Origin: Marchantia polymorpha subsp. ruderalis
Lineage: Eukaryota > Streptophyta > Marchantiopsida > Marchantiales > Marchantiaceae
Assembly (NCBI GenBank): GCA_037833965.1
Contig: AP031354.1
Location: 15,478,001-15,542,000 of the forward strand
DNA: 64,000 bases
Direction of reading: 5' to 3'
Positions 51,000-61,518 of the stretch are shown in pieces; position 1 is the first letter of the stretch, and every line of letters begins with the position of its first letter. Below the pieces are notes generated by a model. It was not told the origin of the DNA and did not search any database. It saw only the letters and a list, made by a program, of their open reading frames with translations. The position numbers and the translations under genes were made by a program.

Positions 51000-53900
51000 T
51001 TAGCCATCGAAAGGACCATTCACGCCTCCCTTTGATTTCAGGTACAAGGCTGTGCCCTTCACAAGCCAACCTGTTTGCTCCGGCTTATGCTGTTTAACGA
51101 GTAGGGGCTTGATGGGGACTCCGTCCATTTGGGAGTAATACACGAAAGGTAGACGCAAGCTTAGGAAGCTGTCCGGTGGCAGCACAACTTCGCTCCCGAG
51201 ATTGAACTCCATCACTGTCTTCACTGGTTTTGATACATCCTGCAAGTCGATGGATCTCATTAAGTCAACCATTCATGAGAAGACACATTCGCTAAGGAGA
51301 TCAGAGCATATGGACGACAGGCCGCTACAGCTGTAGACATATTTTGGGCATTACATTTAGGCATCATTAGACATACAGTTCAAAGCAATAGAGGCATCTT
51401 TGAGGAATCATAACCCAACAGCTTTTCGGTCTTCGATCCAGCGTATCTTAAGTTCAAACCCGCGAGGAAAGTTGCAGTATGGATGCAACGGAAATAGATC
51501 CAAATAAGGGGACACACATAAAGACGGGGATTCTCATGAATCAGGACATACCTCGAACTCCACCAGAGGGCATGTTGCGAGCAACAGAGGTAGAGAAGGT
51601 GTAACCTGGGAACCAAAACAACAACTATTAGATTGTTACACAGTGCAAGACTTGCATTCTGATCGAGAAACAGCCTACCCTATATTACTGAAATTTAGAA
51701 CGTGAAGGTCAGTACGCGATTGTCATAAAATAAGTAAACGTGTAACCTACCACAAATATGCGTTGAAGCTGAGATATGGTGCCACCTAGCACCAAGCTTT
51801 TGGTGGTTGATTTGGTACCCTCCTCTGACGTCTTGCAATAAGGACAATTCATATAAATAGGTAGATTGGAGTTAAGCAGAGAATGTCCATCGCCATGTCC
51901 ATCCTGAACGCTCCAATACTGCATATCATCTGGTACTTTCATCTCCTTCCGATCCCGATTAGATTTGAACAGAGACATTGGTCCCGATGACTTCCCATTT
52001 GATTCTTGCAGCGACACAGATTGCATATCCAGTGTCCGTGTCAGTTGCACGGATTCTTTCAGGGGCACCTCGTTAGGATCTGGCTTTTTCGATCTCGAAG
52101 GACGTCCCGCGTTTGCATACTCCGACTTCCCCGTCCCAGGTAGAACTGTTGGTATAGATGAACTAGAGTTCTCTGCCTGATCATTTGACAAAAGGAAGCG
52201 GTGCCCATGAGGACACTCATGTTCGAAGCCAATATATATTCGAATATGCTCCGTGACAGAATTAGGACTCAGTTTGGAGCTCAGATCGGCGGGCCCTTTG
52301 CCATTCGAAACCGTCTGTTCTTCAAAACCGACGGGGGTGTCGAGTCTGTCGTTGAGCTTATCCGGAACTTCATTCACCAAAGCTTTACAATTCTCTTCAC
52401 GATGTTCCCGCACAACATGTGATGTATCTTTCCTCTCCTTACTGTTTGAATGCTTGCTCGTTCTGGCTGGAGGAGGTGCAAGTTTATCCTGTTTCTGCGG
52501 TAAAGGGGGAAATGCAGATTCTCCTCCGTAGTTCGCCTTTGTGGCAATATCTGTGAAACTCCTTGGAAGGTCTGGAACCCCACCAGCCCGGGTAGAGTTC
52601 GTTCGACTACTTTCGGAGTACCCCTTCTCAGCAACTTTACTGTATAGATTGGCAGATGCTGACTTAGACTCCAAGATAGGTTGGGCCCTCGGTAGTAAAG
52701 CCTTGATCATGATTTTTCCATCGACAGCTGCTTTGCTTCGGGGGAAGGGCAACGACTCGGCTACTTGTTCCTTTGGAGGCGACGGGGGATGAATCTCTTC
52801 GTCAGCCTCTGCTTTCCTGTAGACGATCGGAATGACCCAAGTCGACAAATAGTTCTGCTTTGCGCAGAATCCACCCTGGACCAAACCTGTAGACGGTTGG
52901 TAGTAACGTGAGTTGCCCAGGCATACCAAACTCCAAGGAGACCCTCCGAAAGGCGCGCATCCCTCAGGGCTGGGGATCACAAGCGATGGAAGCAAATCTT
53001 CACAATTAGGGAACTTGAAGAAACTCACATTCGCACTTTCAAAGTCAAATGGATCCTTCCTCAACTTTCGAGATCGCCCACATGCGCATGCATGCAAAAA
53101 CATTACACCGCTGGAATGGGGCTTGAAAATGCGCTTGTCGAAGGCAGATTTTCCCGCTTCTTGAGACTCATTCCTCCCCTTGCGCCTTGCTAAGTTGCTA
53201 TTCGAAGATAGAGAATCGTTAACTTCATGAACTTGATGGATACAAGGTTTTCCAGTCAGGCTCTCGGCGTCACAAAGCTGCCTTCCAGACTGCCAGACGG
53301 CTTCACAATCTCTCTTCAAAGTTTCCACGTAGATAGGTACTGCTGGTCCCCTGACCATCGCCCGAAATACAGCTAGGGCTTTTTCCAGCTGAGACTTGTG
53401 GAGGCTGGTTGGATAACAAGGAGGCAGACCTTTCATGTAGACCTCGTGGGCGGATGGTAGTACTCGTTTGCACCAAGCAGCCGAGAACTTCTGGTCCATA
53501 TTGGCACCGCTTTCTAGAGAGCAGATGGTCGAGTCGATAGTGCCCTTGCTTCTAACCACAGTTCCTGTGCCAGCGGAAATTCGAGTCACCGCCACCGATC
53601 CTTTCTTCATCACAGTCCGATTTCCACCAGAGGCCTTATGACCTGCATGCCCTCCACCGTCTTCTGTCACTCTCACAGATAAAGCTTCGGCCAACACTCG
53701 ACATGCTGACAACCAGCTTGTGATTGATGGAAGTTCAGGAGGGTTGCAGATTGGCTTATTGGATCCAGCTGAGCCCCCAGAAGCAGCAGACGCAGCAGCT
53801 GCTGCTGCAGCAGCAGCTACCATCCCCACACCAGCGGAACCTCCCGCCGCGTTGCTGGTAATACCTCCCTTTCCTCGTAAAATATCAGCTTGCCTCCAGA

Positions 53901-56384
53901 GGAAGTCCTTCACAGCCTGTACATCCTCTCCTCCCACCCCAGCACTCAAACCGACTTCCCAAAGCGCGTCCTCTGCACCTTCCTTTCCGAGTAACATGGC
54001 GTCAATGGCGTCTGTCGCAGCATCCAGAGCATCGGTCACGCGGTTGCTGGACCTGTCCAGAATTACGACGGCCCTGGAAGGGTCCAGTAGGAATAGAGCA
54101 CCCCCGCCACCTACACCTTGAAAAGAATTGGCACTACCACCAGGACCCCTGGGTCCCATTCCAGGACCTCCTCCAACTCCAGAGGGACCGGACTCACCAG
54201 ACCCGGCCACGGTCCTGCACTTCTTCAGGAGAAATCGTATCTGAGCTTCCATTGATGACTGGAGCTTCTTGCGAAAACCTGCCTCGGATTTGTTGTTAGT
54301 CCTCGCTACTGTCACCGGCGCAGGCTTCGTATGGGCGGACTGCCTCGTGAGGTAATTCACAGACATGGACTGTGACAGGGATCCTGACGGAGAAACAGTA
54401 CTGATCAATGCCTCTGATATATCCTCGGTTCGGGCTCCACTAGGACACGAGACACCTCCCATCGATGGCTCCGTCAAGTCTTCCAGGAAGACGAAGAGAA
54501 CAACCGGTGTACATTGCCCTGGAAACAAAACTGGAGTTGAACCGGACATGAGAGCTATGGTGGAAGAGCTGCGCCCCACTACCCCTGTCCTCCCAGATGT
54601 AGAGTTGGTCGTCGCCAAAGATATGGGTTTCAGCGGTGAAGGCCTGGTTATGGAGGACGACGGCGGCGGCAGCAAGCCTGGAAGCACCTGAGTCTTTACA
54701 AACGGTGCTAGAGAGTGCTTAGCTGTCTGAAGCAAGCGGAGCATACGCAGGAAACGGGGATCGAAATGTGCCCCATCTTGGACAAGTAAAACGACATGGC
54801 AAACCTGCAAATTCCACGATCACATGCACGCCACAAAAATTGATAACTGAGAGACTGAAAAATCTACCGCAAATCCTACGACTGAGAACCACTATTCGCT
54901 TCATAAGCAGTCAGCGCAAAACATACACACAACCCTCGAAAGTGTCACTTGGCCAACCTCAAAAAAAGGTTTTGCGTTCATCACGCCCTTCCGGAATTTA
55001 TTGGAACATCTGGAGACAATCTATATTCCAGTCTTACGACCAGGACTTCAATGCCTAAATTCAAACTTCAGCAGAGTCGACAGATGGTAAAACACTGATG
55101 AATGTGACGGGCACATAAACTGACCTCCAAACACTGCAAGCAAACAAAACAAGCAACCATGCCTGCCATTCCCATCAGCTGGTCTGCGTCAGAAGATATC
55201 AAGGTATTCAACCAACATAGCCAGTAATCTTGGGTAACAAGTCAAGGTACGGAACGCAAGGCGGGATAATCGTGTAGAAACCTTACAGAAAACATAAACA
55301 GCAGTCCACGCATGCCGTCTGCTTCATGATGTTCTAAAGTGGCAGATAAACCGTCCGGAGCTAAGGCTGCTGTATAGGACTCTTCCCTGAACATGTCAAG
55401 CGGCGGAGATCCCCAAGTGAATTGGACATAAACCATTCCTTTCTCCTCGTCGTGATAATGTTTGAGCTTGCTCAGTAGGCCAGGAGAACTTTTGCAAGCA
55501 TCTCGAAGACCGTCACAACCCTTGGCCTCATCAAATCTTCCGACTTTGTCCTCACACTGGCTTTCCTTCTTCCTTTCATTATTCCCATTTCCGACCGGAC
55601 CCTTGCCGAGTTTCTCGTCTGCCCGTTTCTCTTTCTGCCTGCCACTGTCTCCATTCCACAACTGCTCAGTTCGAAATCCCCGAGCTTTGAAATCATGTTT
55701 TTCGTCGATAAACCCGGCGGATGTCACCGAACTGTCTTCCGCTCTGCTTTCTGCATCAGAGTTAGCGACCTCGCGAGGATCTCTATCCCTGGCTCGATTG
55801 CAAAGTACTTGCGAAGTCCCATCCTTTCCGAGCTCTTTCTCCAGATGAAACGAGTTGCCGGAATGTACGTGGACACTGTCTTCGGCTTCAGACCATGGCT
55901 CGGATCCTCCATGTCTTGAACCAAAGACCTGAGCATCAAGAAGCCGATCGAGCAACTGCGAGACCTCGTGCTCGACCCGGCCAATCACCCCGACGACCAC
56001 TACGCCATTCGTCCCAAGAGAAGAAAGAGGCGACGCAGGGACGCAGCCTGCTCCGGAGCCAGAAGATGCAACCGACAAGGATGCAGAAGATGAAGACGGT
56101 TGCACTGGAGGAGAAAAGTTCAGCACAGAAGAGCCGCCTGCGGGCGATGGAGGAGGTGAGGACAGAGAGGAGCGCTGCTGCTGGAAGGATAAGTCTGGTG
56201 GAGCGGGAAACGAGAAAGGAGAGGGAGAAGGCGGGGAGCCAGAGGACGAGGAAGGAGCGAACGAAGGAGGGGACGAGGCCGTGGAATTGAGGATGGATGC
56301 AGGGGGAGCCAGAGACACTGGAATTCCCGCATTCGACGAATTGGCGTTTGTCGACGGGGGCCGAGACAGCATACGCACACTCAT
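51000..56384 (-). CDS. SMG8: SMG8, regulatory subunit of the SMG1 nonsense-mediated decay kinase complex
   Basis: Four exons in gene order: 56384-55287, 54804-51751, 51605-51552 and 51239-51000. They join in phase to 1481 residues. SMG8 binds SMG9 and SMG1 and restrains the kinase that phosphorylates UPF1 during nonsense-mediated mRNA decay. Visible marks: a Ser/Pro-rich head, the strand VVVVGVIGRVEHEVSQLLDR that opens the G-like domain, VQFTWGSPPLDMF near residue 330 and VCHVVLLVQDGAHFDPRFLR from residue 367. Next come FSAAWCKRVLPSAHEVYMKG and LPPCYPTSLHKSQLEKALAV, then Cys-containing CACGRSRKLRKDPFDFESAN and EHECPHGHRFLLSND. The end is LPFVYYSQMDGVPIKPLLVK and the stop after GPFDG. A nine-Ala tract and Gly/Ser linkers interrupt the middle. 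It is longer than animal SMG8 (about 1000 residues). The gene is convergent with NT-C2 and divergent from the release factor gene. Confidence 0.92.
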
Positions 56385-57138
56385 GTTGCTACTGCTCTCG
56401 CCCCCGCATTAATTCCCAATATGCCAGCCTTTACCCTAAACCCACCTCTCACTCACTGCCAATTGCCAAATCGACCAATTCTCCTCCTCTTCCACGACTA
56501 TTACCTTCACTCATCCTCCCAACAATTGCATGAGCACCAACCTGCCACCCATCTCCCGACTTCAAGCTATTCTCCCACCCACGCCTCCTTCAGAACATCC
56601 GAAGTCTCTCAACGAATAGACTACGAACCTCCGCAGACCAGACTGACGCCGACCCTGCGAAACCTGCCGTGACCCTCAAAATGCCATTCCTCATTCGCCT
56701 TCCGCTCTCTTCACCTCCCCGCTCTCCCTCTCGCCATCCGTCTCACGACAAACCTTCACGGCCTCCTCGTCTTCTCGATCACACGACTCGTCCCAGCGGG
56801 CTCGCGGAAGAACGACGAACCCGGTACCCGACCTGCTCCCAGCACTTCTTCCACTCTACACGCTCTCCTATTCGCACGCGGAATCAACCCTCCGCATTCG
56901 ACGAAGCTCTCGACCGAGCAGAAAAACTCACCCTCGTATGCTCCCGACTCCGATGTGCGGATCAGGGATTCACCCGATGGCACTATTATCTCCTGAAGCG
57001 CTGACAAACGCCCTCCTCTTGGTGTCGAATTACACTCGCGCACGGAACAAAACTTCCGCTAAAAGGCAGTTCCATAGTCCGATTCATGTGAGCCTCCGTC
57101 ACCGCGGATCTCACAACATCTGCACACCTCTAGTGTCT

Positions 57139-57173
<35 letters not shown>

Positions 57174-58433
57174 CGAGTCCGTTTCTCGTGTCCACGACCA
57201 AATTGCTCTCGCCGTGCTGAGCGCTTGCTTCCCTTGGCCTCCTCTCCCTCCGCTCTCCTCTCGCCACTCGTCTCTGCTCTGCGAGAGAGCCTCGTCCCAC
57301 GCGGGAGCTAATCAGGCTTCTAATCCGCAGAGGCGGGCGATCATCTGATGGTCGAAACACGTAATTAGTCTAAAACCAATTGGCGACACTTGAACTAATC
57401 ACGACCGGGCCCGCGCTTAACTGCTGCTGTCCTCTTTCCGCTGCCCGGAGCAGGCAGGGGACACCGAAGCCCCGCGACCTTTAACCCTTCGGTTCGGTTA
57501 AGTCCGAGTTTAATCTCGATTTGAGCCATGGTTAGGCCCATCCATCCCCACCTCGGAACCAACCATGTCACGGTATGTGCCTACCGTGGTTCAGCCCATC
57601 CACTGGCTGGTGCTCTCGGCGTTCTGTTCGGATCGACAGGGTCGGACCTCGTGTCACTACCCTCGTGCTCTACTGTGGTTGGATTCGCAGTCTCACATGG
57701 ACGATAGCGTGGGCACCGTGGCTGACGACTGCAGTCAGTGGTGCGACCAAACCCGATCCCAGCTCTGTTGCCGGCACTTACTTCCACGTGGTTTAGTTTG
57801 GCGTAACTTCAGCGAGCATATGTCCACATGGGAATTCGAGGTCAGCGTGACTGGGTCATATCGGGTAGCCCGACGAGATGGACGGTCGAGATTCTGTAGA
57901 CGCACACGTGTTGGTCGCCTTTCTGCACATGAATTCGGGGCCCCCCGCTGCGACACTTCTGATAACAGAAACTCGCCCTTTTTCAATAGAATTAATATTC
58001 TTCGGAGGCACTTAAGAATAGTGATTAACGGCCGCGGTAATCATATCCTGAGTCAGTAGAACGCCCGGCCTGTTCCCACCTAGGCTTGACTATGGTTAAT
58101 AATTAACCATAGTCAAGCCGAAGGACCCATCATCTCATGTGATCGACACATTCTGTGCACTCTGTGCATTCTCTTCGACTCGCAATTCCTCGACGTGAAT
58201 TGGATGCCAGCTTTCAACACTTGGCTTCCTTGTGGCCGAGGAGGAGGAGGAGCAGTTTCTGGGCGAGAGCGAGCGAGGGCAGCAGTGTTTTGCAATCGCC
58301 GGAGACGAAGAAAAAATCTGGATTTTGCCGCTGGTGATTTGTGCTTTTAGAACGTGAAGCTGCTGCTGCTGTGGTTTTATTTTCGGCTTCCACGAACCGG
58401 AGGAGCCCTAACAATGCTACGGAAGTTTGTGCA
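56385..58433. promoter_or_regulatory. Shared upstream region of the divergent SMG8 and RF2 genes
   Basis: About 2 kb separate two start codons facing away from each other, so both promoters and leaders must lie here. Features seen: a pure CT tract at 57142-57173, CT/CCT-rich DNA at 56440-56760 and 57230-57290 that would be leader-side for SMG8, and a perfect palindrome at 58083-58119. No coding signal was found. Confidence 0.5.
58083..58119. repeat. Perfect 18-bp inverted repeat with 1-base centre
   Basis: Arms 58083-58100 and 58102-58119 are exact reverse complements around a single base. The element lies 315 bases upstream of the RF2 start codon, so it may be in its promoter or leader. It could extrude as a cruciform or bind a dimeric factor. 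Confidence 0.95.
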
Positions 58434-61400
58434 ATGACATCGTGGATCAGGAGCAGCACCCGGAGAGGGCCGCTCTCGGTGGGGAGGCTCGTCTCCGCTT
58501 CTCGAATTGGTGCTTTTTGCTTCGGTTGCCGGCCAGTCTGGTGGCGATCTTTTTTTGCTGGTTCTGCGGCGGGTCGGGATCTTTGTGGGAACAGTCGGGT
58601 CGACGCTTTGAGCAGTGAACTAGCTCGAGCTCGAGCGTTCTCGGAGGACGCTTTTGTAGTCAGTCGCCGTGCCGGTCTCCTTCGTTCTCCGGCGAGCTCT
58701 GGCCTCCATCATGATGGGCACCGTTGCATTTGTTCGGCGGTGGTCTGTGTTGATCGTCGGATCACAGAATTTTCTACACAATTTTGTGCCCTGGTACCAG
58801 CAGCACCGCTTTTTCGAGGGATCCGATTTTACTCGTCTCATTCACAGCGGGACGACAATTCTGATGGATTCGGAGTGGACGACGTTGTCGCTCGCGGATG
58901 GCACATTTCCGATGAGGCCGAGAGTGACTGGCGCGGTCATGCGGCTGCAATTGCCCGGTCCATCCAACTTATCAGAACAAGGATGCAGGTAACCGGTTAT
59001 TTCATATCCTTTAAACCCTTACCTGTGCGCAGGGTTTTGTGCACTTGTCAGCACTATTGCTCGTATATATGCATCCCCTCTACTCTAACGCCCGGTAGCA
59101 ATTTCTTTTATGCCGATCGTCCGATTCAAAGCAGCACCTCGTCATGCTTTTGTTCCAGAGTTATTGGTGGGCTGAAGATTTGATCTTATTGCGGGAAATC
59201 TAAACCGTTTTGCGTGGCTTCTATCAAGATCTTCAGTGGAACACGTTGCTGTCTAGACTGAGGCAGCTTGATGTTGAACTCGAGAAACCCGACCTTTGGA
59301 GTGATCCAGTTCAGGCTTCGAAAATCAGCCGTGAAAAGGGTACACTCGCAGGGCGCTTGAAAGCAGTGAATGAGATGGAATCAGAACTCATAGAGCAAAT
59401 TGGCATGGCTGAGCTGGCCCGAGAAGAGAAGGACTCTCAAATCGAAGCAGTGAGTAGCATAAACCGTGACTAATCAAGGTGTAATTTTCGTTGAAGGTCC
59501 ACCCAGAGTATGGACCTACTACCTGGAGGAAGAAGGTTGTGTGTTCTTAGCGGGAATGAGGTAGAGGAGGTTGGGACATGAACCGATAATGCTGCATCTT
59601 CAGTGAATAAAGTATGCTTTGCTTGTAGTAGTCGAATCCGCACCTGTTGGCACTCACGCTCCCACGGTTGATTTTTGTCTACGTGATTAGGAGGCAACCG
59701 AAGCATTAGCTGCATTGCGGACACTGGCGAAAGAAAAGGAGCTTGCGGCTTTGCTTTCTGGAGAGCATGACGAGTGCTCTTGCTTCTTAGAGGTCCGCAC
59801 CTTACAACCACCATTACTTTCAGTCGATGAAAAAGTGACACTGAAAATGTGACCACGTCTTAGTGAATGATTGGTCGTTGTCGCAAAAGTTGGAGCCATT
59901 GACCTGAAAAGTTTCGGGGATTGACACGGCTGGTTACTATATCATGATGTCACGATATCAGTCTGCATACGCCTTACAATATGAATGCTCCCATCCTTAC
60001 TCTAGTGTCTGGTAGAGCAGGTGCAGGCAGGAGCTGGAGGTGTGGAAAGCATGGATTGGGCCTCCATGCTCATTCGTATGTATAGAATGTGGGGACTTCG
60101 GAGGGGTTATGAAGTTTCTACGATTGAGGAGATGTTTGGTGAGGAAGCGGGAATCAAGGTAACCGTCTTAACAGATAGTTTAGGCACATGTGCCTAGAGT
60201 AACTATCTCGTGAAATCTTTTCAAGTCTCCTGAAAACGTAGACTGCCCAAAAGCTGATAGCTTTTGGGCAGTCCTGTGGAATCGTGTCTCTGGTTAGTGT
60301 GTAATTATGCTAGGTCTTCATTGTGGCTTCACGATACCGCCTATAGACGGTATATTCTGCTTATGCTTTTGCTTTCTCTTCGTTTAATATTTTCATGGCG
60401 CCTCATTGGTTCACGAGAATTCTGTATAGATTGAGTGTGGGCTTTCTGTACAAATGTCTACTTCTATATCGTTTTCATGGTCAGAGAGATGAACACAAAT
60501 TTTGGAATGCGAATTCCATGATTCAAGCTGGTACTACTTTTAACGAAGTGGCAGTGACTGTTTCAGAGGGCCACAATCCGCCTTGATGGCCAGTTTGGTT
60601 ACGGGTATGCCAAGAGTGAAGCTGGCGTGCACAGATTGGTACGCATTTCTCCATTTGATGCCGGCAAGAGAAGACACACTTCATTTGCAGCCGTGGCAGT
60701 AATGCCAGTGCTGGATGAGTCGGCCATCAAAATTGACATTGATGAATCTGATCTACGTATTGAGAGGTATCGAGCTGGTGGTGCCGGTGGTCAGCATGTT
60801 AACAAGACAGAGAGCGCTGTACGTATCGTGCATATTCCAACTGGCATTGTCGTTCAGTGTCAAGCTGACAGGTGAGCCATTGCTATGACATCCGGTGTTC
60901 ACCCCCACTTATGTCTGTAATTTCTTTCAATTTTGAATTTCAGATTAAGATTGTGATTACCACGAGGAACGGAACTCCTAGTTTTCTCATATGGCCCGTA
61001 TGTTTCCTTCGCAATTCTTTGCAGATCACAGCATCGTAACAAAGCGACTGCTTTAGGAGTTCTGCAATCACGCCTTTACCAAATGGAAACAGCGCGACGA
61101 GCGCAGGCCTCTGCTCAGCACACGGAGACGTTGGGAGATATCACATGGGGAAACCAAATACGTTCTTATGTCCTGCAGGTTACTAGCGAAACTTTCAAGA
61201 CCTAGGGAATGGTTCAGCTGATATTTCACTTTGGTAGATTAATTAGCTGATTAGGGACGAATATATTGGAAACTCTATTCAGAAGAATTTACTCGGTTCT
61301 CAGAGAGTAGTAGCGAGCTGTTGAAATCTACCACCCGTCCATGGAAGCTTCCAACAAAAGAACTGACATTTAAAGTCTCTTGAAATGCTCAGCCATATCA

Positions 61401-61518
61401 GATGGTGAAGGATTTGCGGACCGGTCACGAGGTGGGTAACCCTACAGCTGTACTTGACGGTGATATTGATGGGTTTATCTTGAGCTATCTCGCCAGTCAA
61501 GTAAGGGACGCCAAGTAG
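58434..61518 (+). CDS. PrfB: Organellar peptide chain release factor 2 (RF2/PrfB type)
   Basis: Seven exons: 58434-58988, 59237-59449, 59691-59792, 60021-60158, 60567-60871, 61025-61178 and 61393-61518. They join in phase to 530 residues. The first ~185 residues hold an Arg-rich presequence ([20 protein letters not shown]). The RF2 core follows: [58 protein letters not shown] and [20 protein letters not shown]. The stop-codon-reading tripeptide SPF sits at 364-366, so UGA and UAA should be read. The catalytic GGQ is at 410-412, so peptidyl-tRNA hydrolysis should be intact. The end is [20 protein letters not shown] followed by VRDAK. Wording such as [22 protein letters not shown] and [13 protein letters not shown]-like parts fits the plant mitochondrial RF2 group better than the plastid one, as far as I recall. 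Localisation is inference. Confidence 0.92.
60241..60273. repeat. Perfect 15-bp inverted repeat with 3-base loop
   Basis: Arms 60241-60255 and 60259-60273 are exact reverse complements with three bases between them. It lies in the fourth intron of the RF2 gene (60159-60566). Confidence 0.95.

Noticed and set aside
57142-57173. CT tract as a regulatory element
   Set aside because: Recorded as a simple repeat only; pure dinucleotide tracts are common, and nothing shows a function here.
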